Source of the DNA: Carya illinoinensis
Taxonomy: Eukaryota; Streptophyta; Magnoliopsida; Fagales; Juglandaceae
DNA: 64,000 nt
Reading direction: 5' to 3'
NCBI RefSeq assembly: GCF_018687715.1
Contig: NC_056767.1
Span: forward strand, 27,205,501 to 27,269,500
Part shown: positions 11,805 to 23,188 of the stretch, piece after piece
How positions within the stretch are numbered: position 1 is the first letter of the stretch
How the letters are laid out: each line of letters opens with the position of its first letter
Position numbers and translations under genes: made by a program
Notes under the pieces: model-generated
Database searches by the model: none
Seen by the model: the letters and a program-made list of their open reading frames with translations, nothing else
What the model was told of the DNA's origin: nothing

Positions 11805-14800
11805 TGTGACGCCCCCAAATTCCGTTTGGGATCGGACGGACATTTGAAGCATCGAGACATGCAACACAAGGTTACCTGCCCCCGTTCATGACATATAAGA
11901 TGCAATGTTCCTAACATGCATCTAACATTATGCAATATTCGCAGCGGATAATTTTTTTTCTTTAGCAATACTATGCACCAAATTGAAAATATCTCAAATG
12001 CTTAAAACATACTTCATATATAAAGACCTATTGAGTAGATCACAACACTAGTCCAAAATGGTTATGATCTGAAAAATATTAAAAATGCAACTCCATTGTA
12101 CAAGTAGTCATTTACGTTAACTCCTATATTAACATTGACGTCGCACCGTCGCTTAGTCAACTGTGTCTAGTTGATCAGCTCCTGATTCTCCTTCAGGTCC
12201 TGTAACAAGATCTACCATTCGGGGGGAATGGTAGTTGGGACTACTAAAGTGAGATTTGATTACAAATCTCAGTAAGTTAACAAAAAACTTCCACACAAGC
12301 TAATGATGCATGCATGACAGTAAAAACATAAATGCATAATCAAATTCATAAGTAATTAAAGCATAACTTGGCGTACAACATAGCATAATTGACATAACTT
12401 AAATTGAAACATGAACTGAACTTGACTTGACATGAACTTGATCTGAAACTTGACTTGACATGAAAAATACATACTCCACAGTTGTTGTGGCCCCATGTAT
12501 TCTACGTGTAAATACATACTCTACAGTTGTTGTGGCCCCATTTATTCTACATAAACTTGACTTAACATGAAAAATACATACTCCACAGTTGTTGTGGCCC
12601 CATGTATTCTACGTGTAAATACATACTCCACAGTTGTTGTGACCCCATGTATTCTACGGAAACTTATTCTTTAACTGCTTAAATACATACTCCACAGTTG
12701 TTGTGGCCCCATGTATTCTACGTAACACAATTGTTGTGTCTCACGTAGTGTATGTGTCACAATTGCTGTGACCCCATACATCAGTAATCAAGATGAAACG
12801 TGACTGGAATACGAAATGACTGAAGCCCTGACATAACATAACGCGACTTGAATATAACTTCAAATACATGACCAACTTGAGATAGAAACATTTCGTAACA
12901 TGGCATAACATATAATAGACAACATATTTAACATGACATACTTGTAATGTACAGTAATACATGACAAAATATATTATATAACAGATAAAAATTGATGACA
13001 GAATAAATTCTGTATAATAGACAATTACGTGATAACTTGGCATGGCATGACATATATGATAACATACATACATACACTGTAATTCCTTTACTTAGCACAC
13101 ATACTCAGTAGACTGCTAGTAAGTTAAAAGCTAACTTACATCGATCTCCGCGTTTCTTATAAAACTTCAAGTGCGACCACGAGGAACTGTAATTAGTGAT
13201 TCTAAAAGTTAGAACTAAATCACTAAATATTTGAAATATGAAAAATACTAACTTAAAGAGTAAAATTTTCATTTTACTCTCTACATGTGGGAAAATGACC
13301 GTTTTACCCATAACTTAAGGATTTTGCATACTAACTCCAAAAGTTTCTAAAATTTACATTCCTCATGTAAATTTTGTCCTAAACTTAAATATCAACTCAG
13401 AAAAATTTAAAACGAAACACAACTATGAAGATCACACTATGGCCGAAACATCCATAGGCCATTTCCCTTGATTTTTGTTGCAATTCCTTCCAACTTCAAA
13501 ACTCATACTTAAACCAAAATTTTGCAACAAACATCTTCCAATCCTAAGTTCAAAACCATACTTAAAACATCCTTTTAGAAAAAGCTAATAATCAACACCA
13601 AACTTTTTTTTGTAAAAAGATCCAAGTACTTGAATCACAAGTTTTGACCTTAAATCAAAACATCTCCAAGAATTTCAAAAATCAAATCTTACTTCTAACA
13701 TATTCATAATATCATCCTAACATCAACCATACTTTAAATCATCAAACTAAAGTCACCAAAATCACAAAATAACATTTGGAGATTTTGGTTTTACACTTAG
13801 TCCAAAAACAGAAACTTTTTCCTCAACTAGTTTTGATAAATCTCTTGATCTATGACTTATAAATATATGATCTTCAAACCAAACCATCACATGGTTTAAA
13901 AAGATGTCTTAAAACATATATAAGCTTCTAATTCAAAATCACATGGTTAGAAATTAACCAAAATATAAATTTAGCCGAGAATATCCACACTTTGGCTTAT
14001 TTGAATATCTATTTGCATAAAATTTCATATCTTTGAAACTAACACCAAATATCTTCAAAATAATAATATAACATGTATATAAGATGCTTAGAATCCTCCA
14101 ATAAAATTATCAAAGTCATTGGAATAGGTTTAGACCACCAAAGAGTTAAACTTTCTCAAAATAGAAACTGTTTTTCTTCGTTTCTAAGTTTCTAAATCTA
14201 AGAAAATCTTTCATCAAAACCTTTAATCACGCAAAAATCCTCAACCCATAGTCACATATACATGTTAACAATACTCCATAAAAATTTCAGACCAATATCT
14301 ATCCATTAGCTTGGTCAAAAACTCCAAACTATAACATATTCTCCAGTTTATCTTGCAGGATGACCTTTTTATAGTTTACATAATATTTGACTGACCAAAT
14401 AATCTTCAAATGAGGCAAATAAGATATCCATGTAAACTAGACTAAAAAAGGAACAACTTATATGAAGAAGACTTTATGATAAAACACTTACAAAAGCTTT
14501 GAAATGGGTGTGCAAAAGACCTCCTAAAAGCTGTCCGAGAGAGAGTGTTTGATATTCTTTCAATGGAAAGTGTAAATGAAGATAATTTCGTGGGGAGAGG
14601 TGGCTGGAGATACTTATGGATGAGATATGGAAGAGATGAGGCTGGAGTTAAGAGTTGAGTGTAGTTTTCTCCTATCCAAAATATCTATAAAAGATTATCT
14701 CATAATATTCTATCCAATAGTATCTACAAAAAATCAACTTAAGATATTTTTATCTAATAATATCTATAAAAATCAACTCAAAATATTTTTACCCAATAAT

Positions 14801-15135
14801 ATTCATGAAAATTACCTCAAGATATTTCTTTTTATCCAATAATATCTACAGTTTTGAACAGACGTTTTGACCGAAAATATGAAAAAATGTTATTGCGCTA
14901 TAAGACTTTAAATAACCCTCCGAGTCTAATGGCACAAACCATAATACATTTTGACACTTCTAACTATCTCCAATAATCAAAAACACACTTCTGATACCAT
15001 AGTAAATAATAACACTAACTATGTAGTTAGACAAAAACCTATATGATTAATGGATTTGTGAAAACTTATGGGGTTTTCACGAGATTGCTAAAATTAATAG
15101 AAATTTCACAATTGAATTTCTAGCGGGCTGTTACA
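11805..15135 (-). repeat. 3' LTR of the Tekay-like element
   Basis: 3331 bp, closely similar along its whole length to 17402-20765. Carries five units of a minisatellite (12466-12722), against six in the other LTR. Open frames in it are non-coding by-products that recur at the same place in the other LTR. Confidence 0.92.
12466..12722. repeat. minisatellite in the LTR, about 5 units
   Basis: Units of roughly 44-60 bp built on ACATACTCCACAGTTGTTGT followed by GGCCCCATGTATTCTACGTG. Spacing varies because extra sequence is interleaved between some units. Confidence 0.85.
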
Positions 15136-15160
15136 ATCTCCTTTCCTAAAAAAAAGATTT
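15136..15160 (-). other. polypurine tract of the Tekay-like element
   Basis: On the minus strand, TTTTTTTTAGGAAAGGAGAT abuts the TGTAACA start of the 3' LTR. It is preceded by TTCGATTTCGAAGAAGAAAT, a form of the sequence that ends pol in Tekay-type elements. Confidence 0.7.
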
Positions 15161-15697
15161 CTTCTTCGAAATCGAAGTAAGTAAGAAATAACAAGTTAAG
15201 GAATATGTGTTGCTTACCAACCTGGTGTCTATCCCGTATATATTTACCTTTGAGATTATGTCATTCCTTAACTCTCTTATTTTAATCAACAATTATATTA
15301 TACTTCTTTCCACAAGGTTGGCCAAGTTGTATCGACACACTCGCCAAACTTAAAATTTCAAGTAAATAATCTTCCGAAACTCTTCTTTAGAAAAACATAG
15401 GCGATATACTTTAAGTGTTCTTGTAAATACCAAAGTTAGTAGAGAATTCATCAAAATTAAGCTGTTATCCTCTTTCTCTCTCTGTTTTTTTTATTTTTAA
15501 ATCGGTGGCCCTCTATTTTAGACCAGACAACTCTGATGCGCATGATTTTTATAGGTCTTCTGTAGTTGTCAGGCGCCGCATAGCTACGACACTACTTTGT
15601 TCTTCTGTAATTGTCAGGCACCGCAGCTATGATACTACATTGCTCTTGTCTCTTGTAGAGAAATGATTCACGAGAGATGATTCGTCATAATTTTCTC

Positions 15698-15704
15698 TAT
15701 AAAA
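15698..15704 (+). promoter_or_regulatory. TATA box of the cassette ORF
   Basis: CTCTATAAAAGAA stands about 100 bp upstream of the ORF start and is kept in copy B (36803-36810, complement). Confidence 0.55.
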
Positions 15705-15805
15705 GAATTATTCAGTTCATCTTTTTTCTCATCTCATCTTCTTCACTTTTCTGAAATTAGTTTGCATTCTTACTCTGCAATCTCTTTCTGCTTACTCACT
15801 TTGCA

Positions 15806-16234
15806 ATGGCTCAGCAATCTTCTCATTACCAAAACATGAGGTATTCTGCACCTCGTTCACCAGTTGTTTATGCTTCTTCCGTAGGTGCTATAATGCAATC
15901 CAATAATGATCTGACTAATAAGTCAGATAATGAACTTATCTATGAGCTTGTGAGTCTCGGTACTCGATACTCATCAGCCATTGTCGCATATTCTCAGCGA
16001 CTGCAATCCAGGACTGGTGGGGTTGACAAACTTCAGGAGAAAATTTCTATCCTTCAGAGGCTTCTTATGGAATCCAACATGAAGATAGAAGCAGTAAAGC
16101 GAGAGAACGGAGATTTAAAATCTTTGCTTAACTCTTCTTTTCGAGTGGCTACTCCTTTAGATAGGAAAGGCATGCAGATTTTTGAAGAGCAAGAGCGTTT
16201 AAAGATTGAGGCAAAGAGCCTCAAATTTCTATAA
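15806..16234 (+). CDS. 142-aa coiled-coil protein of unknown function
   Basis: I do not recognise this protein. It opens MAQQSSHYQNMRYSAP; residues 30-70 have a charged helix (NNDLTNKSDNELIYELVSLG) and residues 73-105 show heptad-spaced leucines and isoleucines (DKLQEKISILQRLLMES), which suggests a coiled coil. There is no signal peptide or membrane segment. The start is supported by an upstream TATA box and its CT-rich leader, and the stop is followed at 16249 by AATAAA. A related broken copy lies at 36252-36702. It sits inside the dead Tekay-like element on the opposite strand, so it is not gag or pol of that element. A retained open frame alongside a diverged copy hints at coding, but expression is unknown. 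Confidence 0.5.
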   Translation: MAQQSSHYQNMRYSAPRSPVVYASSVGAIMQSNNDLTNKSDNELIYELVSLGTRYSSAIVAYSQRLQSRTGGVDKLQEKISILQRLLMESNMKIEAVKRENGDLKSLLNSSFRVATPLDRKGMQIFEEQERLKIEAKSLKFL

Positions 16235-16248
16235 TTTTGCTTTATGAT

Positions 16249-16254
16249 AATAAA
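16249..16254 (+). promoter_or_regulatory. polyadenylation signal of the cassette
   Basis: AATAAA in GATAATAAAATAAT, 15 bases after the stop codon, conserved in the second copy of the cassette. Confidence 0.45.
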
Positions 16255-16756
16255 ATAATACTTCACAAATATTCATATTTTTGTTTCTATCTTCTGGTAG
16301 ATATTTTATGTGCTCCATTTTATTTCTTTCAGGGATTTTCATATATATGACATGATCCAATGACTCATATAAATATGCATTTAATCATGCATATCTAAAC
16401 TCTCAGTAATTTTGAAGTTAATAAAAACCTCAAGGAATTCTACTGGTCTAGAACTAACTTACTTATTTATAATTGCAACAATCAGTCATCTTCCTAGGTG
16501 GTACTTCGATAACTGACCAGTTAATAACTTAAACTTGAGACTTTCTCTCTTATGATTGTCATAACTCTTCTATCCATCATGAGTTATCAATTATTTTAAC
16601 TCTAAATGATTTGTTCCTAATGTTTACATAAATCCTCAAGACCAAGATTTTACTCCCCATATAATAGTTTTCAAAAGAAGATCGATTTATGTATCCATAA
16701 AGATAGTGCTTTGCCAGAAATCATTTATTGGCGGCGTGGTAATACTATTATCATAA

Positions 16757-16927
16757 ATGAATCCTACTAAGGCTAAAGCTTCTCCTAATCAAATTACTCT
16801 TCCAAACACAATTTCTATCGTATTCTCAGAATCAAAACAATCCTCCAAATATGTGGAATACCATTCATCAATCCTACATATCCTTTCTCATATTACTAAA
16901 AGGTATTATATATCTACATTAGTATGA
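16757..16927 (+). CDS. small 56-aa ORF of unknown meaning
   Basis: Open frame starting MNPTKAKASPNQITLPN, downstream of and in the same direction as the 142-aa ORF. No motif recognised, and it falls in sequence not seen in copy B. It may be chance. Confidence 0.15.
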   Translation: MNPTKAKASPNQITLPNTISIVFSESKQSSKYVEYHSSILHILSHITKRYYISTLV

Positions 16928-17055
16928 ACAATAATATTTCTAATGAAAATTGTTACTCTTACCACTAGGATAACAATTTAGCTTCCAAGCTGAATTCTCA
17001 AGCACTACCACAATTAATAGAAACAATGACTCGTTTGAATCAAACAATGTACAAT

Positions 17056-17274
17056 TTACCAACCCCAAAGACTTGACCTACTCCAAAATAACAATAATGC
17101 AATACTACCATCAATGGCAATCAGATCAACGTTAACTATGTTTACCTCAACTAATCCTTCATCCATCGGGAAATTCTGATTCTCTTGATTGTTATCTCCC
17201 TTAGGATTTCGAGGTATTCTATCACGAGTCATGTGTCCCTTCTTGAAACACACGAGTATATGTATAAAAACCAC
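17056..17274 (-). pseudogene. gag zinc-knuckle remnant of the Tekay-like element
   Basis: Minus-strand reading CFKKGHMTRDRIPRNP matches the CCHC knuckle of gypsy gag (normally Cx2Cx4Hx4C) with cysteines lost. It lies between the primer site and the cassette. Confidence 0.55.
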
Positions 17275-17387
17275 ATACTACCTTTCATACCTTAAGAAAT
17301 TCAAGCCTACTGACGACTAAAATTTCAAGCCTAATGTTTGGTGCATTTCCTAAGGACATGTGGATTTACTGCCCAGAGACGTATTTG

Positions 17388-17401
17388 CTCTGATACCACC
17401 C
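17388..17401 (-). other. primer-binding site of the Tekay-like element
   Basis: The plus strand has GCTCTGATACCACC directly before the LTR; its complement GGTGGTATCAGAGC is the usual site for the initiator methionine tRNA. This fixes the element's orientation as minus. Confidence 0.85.
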
Positions 17402-20400
17402 TGTGACGCCCCCAAATTCCGTTTGGGATCGGACAGACATTTGAAGCGTCGAGACATGCAACACAAGGTTACCTGCCCCCGTTCATGACATATAAGATGC
17501 AATGTTCCTAACATGCATCTAACATTATGCAATATTCGCAGCGGATAATTTTTTTACTTTAGCAATACTATGCACCAAATTGAAAATATGTCAAATGCTT
17601 AAAACATACTTCATACATAAAGACCTATTGAGTAGATCACAACACTAGTCCAAAATGGTTATGATCTGAAAAATACTAAAAATGCAACTCTATTGTACAA
17701 GTAGTAATTTACGTTAACTGCTATATTAACATTGACGTCGCACCGTCGCTTAGTCAACTGTGTCTAGTTGATCAGCTCCTGATTCTCCTTCAGGTCCTGT
17801 AACAAGATCTACCAGTTGGGACTACCAAAGTGAGATTTGATTACAAATCTCAGTAAGTTAACAAAAAACTTCCACACAAGCTAATGATGCATGCATGACA
17901 GTAAAAACATAAATGCATAATCAAATTCATAAGTAATTAAAGCATAACTTGGTGTACAACATAGCATAATTGACATAACTTAAATTGAAACATGAACTGA
18001 ACTTGACTTGACATGAATTTGATCTGAAACTTGACTTAATATGAAAAATACATACTCCACAGTTGTTGTGGCCCCATGTATTCTACGTGTAAATACATAC
18101 TCTACAGTTGTTGTGGCCCCATTTATTCTACACAAACTTGACTTAACATGAAAAATACATACTCCACAGTTGTTGTGGCCCCATGTATTCTACGTGTAAA
18201 TACATACTCCACAGTTGTTGTGGCCCCATGTATTCTGCGTGTAAATACATACTCCACAGTTGTTGTGACCCAATGTATTCTACGGAAACTTATTCTTTAA
18301 CTGCTTAAATACATACTCCACAGTTGTTGTGGCCCCATGTATTCTACGTAACACAATTGCTGTGTCTCACGTAGTGTATGCGTCACAATTGTTGTGACCC
18401 CATACATAAGTAATCAAGATGAAACGTGACTGGAATACGAAATGACTGAAGCCCTGACGTAACATAACGTGACTTGAATATAACTTGAAATACATGACCA
18501 ACTTGAGATAGAAACATTTCGTAACATGGCATAACATATAATAGACAACATATTTAACATGACATACTTGTAATGTACAGTAATACATGACAAAATATAT
18601 TATATAACAGATAAAAATTGATGACAGAATAAATTCTGTATAATAGACAATTACGTGATAACTTGGCATGGCATGACATATATGATAACATACATACATA
18701 CACTGTAGTTCCTTTACTTAGCACACATACTCAGTAGACTGCTAATAAGTTAAAAGCTAACTTACCTCGATCTCCGCGTTTCTTATAAAACTTCAAGTGC
18801 GACCACGAGGAACTGTAATTAGTGATTCTAAAAGTTAGAACTAAATCACTACATATTTGAAATATGGAAAATACTAACTTAAAGAGTAAAATTTTCATTT
18901 TACTCTCTACATGTGGGAAAATGACCGTTTTACCCATAACTTAAGGATTTTGCATACTAACTCCAAAAGTTTCTAAAATTTACATTCCTCATGTAAATTT
19001 TGTCCTAAACTTAAATATCAACTCAGAAAAATTTAAAATAAAACACAACTATGAAGATCACACTATGGCCGAAACATCCATAGGCCATTTCCCTTGATTT
19101 TTGTTACAATTCCTTCCAACTTCAAAACTCATGCTTAAACCAAAATTTTGCAACAAACATCTTCCAATCCTAAGTTCAAAACCATACTTAAAACATCCAT
19201 TTAGAAAAAGCTAATAATCAACACCAAACTTTTTTTGTAAAAAGATCCAAGTACTTGAATCACAAGTTTTGACCTTAAATCAAAACATCTCCAAGAATTT
19301 CAAAAATCAAATCTTACTTCTAACATATTCATAATATCATCCTAACATCAACCATGCTTTAAATCATCAAACTAAAGTCACCAAAATCACAAAATAACAT
19401 TTGGAGTTTTTGGTTTTACACTTAGTCCAAAAACAGAAACTTTTTCCTCAACTAGTTTTGATAAATCTCTTGATCTATGACTTATAAATATATGATCTTC
19501 AAACCAAACCATCACATGGTTTAAAAAGATGTCTTAAAACATATATAAGCTTCTAATTCAAAATCACATGGTTAGAAATTAACCAAAACATAAATTTAGC
19601 CAAGAATATCCACACTTTGGCTTATTTGAATATCTCTTTGCATAAAATTTCATATCTTTGAAACTAACACCAAATATTTTCAAAATAATAATATAACATG
19701 TATATAAGATGCTTAGGATCCTCCAATAAAATTATCAAAGTCATTGGAATAGGTTTAGACCACCAAAGAGTTAAACTTTCTCAAAACAGAAACTGTTTTT
19801 CTTCTTCCAGTTTCTAAGTTTCTAAATCTAAGAAAATCTTTCATCAAAACCTTTAATCATGCAAAAATCCTCAACCAATAGTCACATATACATGTTAACA
19901 ATACTCCATAAAAATTTCAGACCAATATCTATCCATTAGCTTGGTCAAAAACTCCAAACTATAACATATTCTCCAGTTTATCTTGCAGGATGACCTTTTT
20001 ATAGTTTACACAATATTTGACTGACCAAATGATCTTCAAATGAGGCAAATAAGATATCCATGTAAACTAGACTCAAAAAGGAACAACTTATATGAAGAAG
20101 ACTTTATGATAAAACACTTACAAAAGCTTCGAAATGGGTGTGCAAAAGACCTCCTAAAAGCTGTCCGAAAGAGAGTGTTTAATATTTTTTCAATGGAAAG
20201 TGTAAATGAAGATAATTTCGTGGGGAGAGGTGGCTGGAGATACTTATGGATGAGATATGGAAGAGATGAGGCTGGAGTTGAGAGTTGAGTGTAGTTTTCT
20301 CCTATCCAAAATATCTATAAAAGATTATCTCATAATATTCTATCCAATAGTATCTACAAAAAATCAACTTAAGATATTTTTATCTAATAATATCTATAAA

Positions 20401-20765
20401 AATCAACTCAAAATATTTTTACCCAATAATATTCATGAAAATTACCTCAAGATATTTCTTTTTATCCAATAATATCTACAGTTTTGAACAGACGTTTTGA
20501 CCGAAAATATGAAAAAATGTTATTGCGCCATAAGACTTTAAATAACCCTCCGAGTCTAATGGCACAAACCATAATACATTTTGACACTTCTAACTATCTC
20601 CAATAATCAAAAACACACTTCTGATACCATAGTAAATAATAACACTAACTATGTAGTTAGACAAAAACCTATATGATTAATGGATTCGTGAAAACTTATG
20701 GGGTTTTCACGAGATTGCTAAAGTTAATAGAAATTTCACAATTGAATTTCTAGCGGGCTGTTACA
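17402..20765 (-). repeat. 5' LTR of the Tekay-like element
   Basis: 3364 bp. Compared with the other LTR it has one extra minisatellite unit (18046-18350, six units) and lacks a 13-bp piece around the GGGGGGAATGGTA at 12221. Ends next to the CAGGG target duplicate. Confidence 0.92.
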
Positions 20766-20771
20766 CAGGGG

Positions 20772-21175
20772 CTACTGCCTAAGCACCATGTGCCCGTTAA
20801 AGTTCCATGGTCTATTTGCTAGCACCCTTTCTCTTTCTTGTTGGGTTGGGAATGCAAAGATAAAAATGTTGACATCAATATCTTCTAAAATGAGGCCTAT
20901 TACAAAGCTCCAAATAGTTTTAATGGTTGCATGGAAGGCATGCTTATTCAAGGTGTTAGAGGAGATAAGCTTCATACCAGTGTTACGTTGGAGAAATGTG
21001 TTATAGTGATAGCTTCTGGTTCAAGGTTTAGGTCACTCTGTGACAAGGCTTTAGCTTGGAGGATGAGCTTTTCTATATCAGTAGGGATGGAGGACATGGT
21101 TAGGTGGGGAGGAGAACTGGTAATGTGCAGATGATGTAAGGTGCAAAGGATGCTTGTTAAAGGGAAGAGGTTCAT
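20772..21175 (-). pseudogene. LINE-A ORF1, N-terminal DUF4283-type part
   Basis: Minus-strand open stretches give MSSIPTDIEKLILQAKALS at the start, then FIFAFPTQQERERVLANRPW and NFNGHMVLRQ, the RNA-recognition-like domain of plant L1 ORF1. The gypsy element interrupts right after VLRQ. The 5' untranslated leader continues to 21277. Confidence 0.85.
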
Positions 21176-21289
21176 TTGTAGGAAGAGAGTGTGTGGGAAA
21201 TGAATAAGGAAACGACTAAGAGGAGGAAAGCTTACTCAAGAGAGTGAGATAGAGAGAAACCCGTCGTAGAGAAAGTTTGAATGAGTGAA

Positions 21290-21593
21290 GGTTTGAAAGT
21301 ATTGGAGTGATGCGTATGGCTTTTTAAAATGAGTAATGATACATACAAACGTGGAATATAAAAATGTTATACAATCGTTTTGAAAAATAGTGTGGTGCAT
21401 TAATCTTCTAAAATATAGGGATGGAACAATACATAAGGCTCATGCATGGTATGAACGACATAGTAGACCTGTATGCTCGTTGGATGGAGGTGCTGCTTGG
21501 TTGAACTTAAAAGATCAACAACTTTGGGATCCATTGGTGGGGGTGCACTTGTCTTTTAAGTTTGTGTTTTTTTCCAGCCTAGAGAATAATAAA
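21290..21593. other. intergenic, nothing recognised
   Basis: No gene or repeat structure was recognised; a 72-codon open frame here has no recognisable motif. Confidence 0.4.
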
Positions 21594-21794
21594 GCCTGTT
21601 TTAGATAGTGAATTGAGATAAAATAAGATGATATAAAAGTTTAATAAAATATTATTAGAGTATTATTTTATAATATTATTTTTGTTTTAGGATTTGAAAA
21701 AGTTGAACTACTTATTGTATTTTGTTTAAAAGTTTGAAAAAATTGTAATTATTAGATGAGATGAGTTGAGATGGTTTCACTATCCAAACCAGAC
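21594..21794. repeat. MITE, about 200 bp
   Basis: Inverted ends GCCTGTTTTAGATAGTGAA and TTCACTATCCAAACCAGAC (complementary with a few mismatches). The interior has AATAAAATATTATTAGAGTA and TTTGAAAAAGTTGAACTA, shared with the MITE at 29967-30140. Confidence 0.7.
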
Positions 21795-22990
21795 CGAAAA
21801 AACAAGAACTATTGAACAAATATTTGTAAAGGAAGGAGAGGAGATGAGCAAATAGAGGGATCGGCTTGAGAGTTTTCTTTGGGAGAAAGGTTGGTGGATT
21901 CTAGGTTTGATTTGATAAAACGAATAAAATTGATATCTATATCAATATTTATATATTAATTAGAAAATAATTAATCAATTACTTTAAACAAATGCAAGTA
22001 CCAATCATGGGTTTTTGTTTAGTTTTAGTAAAATTATGCTGTACAAAATATTAAAAAATTATCGCGAACAATCCTCAATCAATAAATAATATCAATAAAA
22101 TCATTATCTATCTAGTTTAAAAGCACAAGTTGTTCTAAGTATAGATAGATTATTAGAAATACAACATTCGAGCATTTAGGATCATAAGCATTGTTATTTA
22201 TCTTTGATTTTATAATTCTTAATTATATATATTGATATGACATATTTTAAACCATTATTTATTCAAATTATAATATATAAAATCACTTAAAATATCTTAC
22301 GGACACAAATTTAAATGCAAGAATCGAAAATTGAGACTAATATCGCTTGTTAGGGATTTATCATGATCTTGTCTTCGGTCTATGTTTTTTCATAAATTTT
22401 TATGTTTTTTTTTTCCTTATTTTTAAATAAGGGGAGGTGTGGGTGACCAGTGTAGTAACCCTTTTTATGCTTGATTATAGGAGTTCTTTCTATTGCAGAA
22501 TATCAGGTTTGAGCCATAGTTACTACTTTAAGGGTGAACCCATCATCACAACACTTTCAAAGTATCCAGCTAGTCTAAAACTTATCACATGGCTCAAAGA
22601 TCAGAATTTACTATCACAAGTGTTTTAACTTATATCCTGATTCAAATTCCTGATTTTGAAATTATAAAATATCAATTCAGATCAATTAGACTACCATCTT
22701 AGTGGAATAAATTTTTATGGTTATTATATAAATAAAAAAATTAAAAGGACAAGTTGAATAAATAAATAATATGAAAATAGGAGTTAGGGAACAAAGGAAA
22801 AATATAGTTGTAAGTATAATTGTGCACTAATTTGTGCACCAATATAATGTGATTAGTCAAAAAATAGATTTTATTAAAAATAATATTAATATAAATTTTA
22901 AGTATAAATAAATTAATATTGATATATAAATTAATGCGTGATTGTACTTGTACATAGTAAAACTTGAGACAAAAATATTTATAACGAAAG
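21795..22990. other. intergenic AT-rich sequence upstream of CDKA
   Basis: Long A/T runs and no coding potential recognised. It probably contains the distal promoter of CDKA. No clear repeat ends were found. Confidence 0.4.
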
Positions 22991-23009
22991 AAAAGAAAAA
23001 GAAAGGTAA

Positions 23010-23188
23010 GTGGGGACTCGGGAGTGAGCACTGTCCCCTCGTGCTTTGCTGTTTGGAGTCTTTGTCTTTGGTCTTTGGCTAAAGTCACAACGGAGTCGTC
23101 GTGGTGGCTCAGCGACTCTCGTAGTGGCTTCTCTCAGAAAACCCTAGCGACACGACCGAGGTCTACCAGATCCATCCTTCCTCTCTCG
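23010..23188 (+). other. CDKA 5'-UTR exon (end supported, start not)
   Basis: A relatively GC-rich leader ends CTCTCTCG before a consensus donor GTACGT at 23189. The next acceptor, CTTGAGCAG at 24180, opens the exon with the CDKA start codon, so an intron of about 1 kb lies in the 5' UTR. The transcription start was not located. Confidence 0.5.

Larger units (their letters stand above)
15415..16327 (+). repeat. dispersed cassette, copy A (intact ORF)
   Basis: About 0.9 kb that is also found inverted at 36163-37040 inside a different retroelement. Similarity runs from upstream leader (TCATCAAAATTAAGCT) through a TATA box, a whole ORF and a polyadenylation signal to GTGCTCCATTTTATTT, and fades on both sides. 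In the leader an approximately 40-bp direct repeat (15556-15597, 15600-15639) carries GTCAGGC(G/A)CCGCA. The cassette opposes the direction of its host element. Origin unknown: a captured host gene, an inserted viral fragment or a non-autonomous element are all possible. Confidence 0.75.
11800..20770 (-). mobile_element. Tekay/Del-like Ty3/gypsy element, degenerate, large LTRs
   Basis: Element 11805-20765 with a perfect 5-bp target duplication CAGGG (11800-11804, 20766-20770). It runs on the minus strand: the LTRs start TGTAACAGCCCGC and end GGGGGCGTCACA, and GGTGGTATCAGAGC (initiator-Met tRNA primer site) follows the right-hand LTR. A purine tract AGGAAAGGAGAT precedes the left-hand LTR. LTRs are 3331 and 3364 bp, the internal region only 2266 bp. 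A worn gag zinc knuckle (CFKKGHMTRD, about 17220) and the pol tail sequence survive; protease, RT and integrase are gone. A foreign-looking cassette on the opposite strand occupies part of the interior. Confidence 0.9.
2470..21289 (-). mobile_element. full-length L1-type LINE (LINE-A), split by three insertions
   Basis: The 12-bp target duplication TGAATGAGTGAA stands at 2470-2481, next to a T run that is the poly-A tail on the minus strand, and at 21278-21289. Read on the minus strand, the pieces give an L1 order: ORF1 with a DUF4283-type domain (20772-21154), CCHC knuckle (about 11478-11520), endonuclease (9826-10200, then 8128-8504), reverse transcriptase (about 4600-5400), the C-terminal part of ORF2 (4212-4580) and RNase H (about 2700-3110). 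Removing the solo LTR, the Mutator-like element and the gypsy element with their duplications leaves about 6355 bp, the size of a complete plant L1. Many stops and frameshifts show it is dead. Confidence 0.9.

Noticed and set aside
12466..12722. Regular repeats considered as a CRISPR-like array
   Set aside because: Plant DNA, repeat inside an LTR, spacers not unique and of varying length, no associated genes. It is a minisatellite.
12741..13311. Cys/Tyr-rich minus-strand frame (110 codons) repeated at 18367-18699, plus a 68-codon frame repeated at 18731-18937
   Set aside because: They recur at the same place in both LTRs of the Tekay-like element, have no recognised motif and fall in LTR sequence. 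Duplication by the LTR pair is not evidence of coding.
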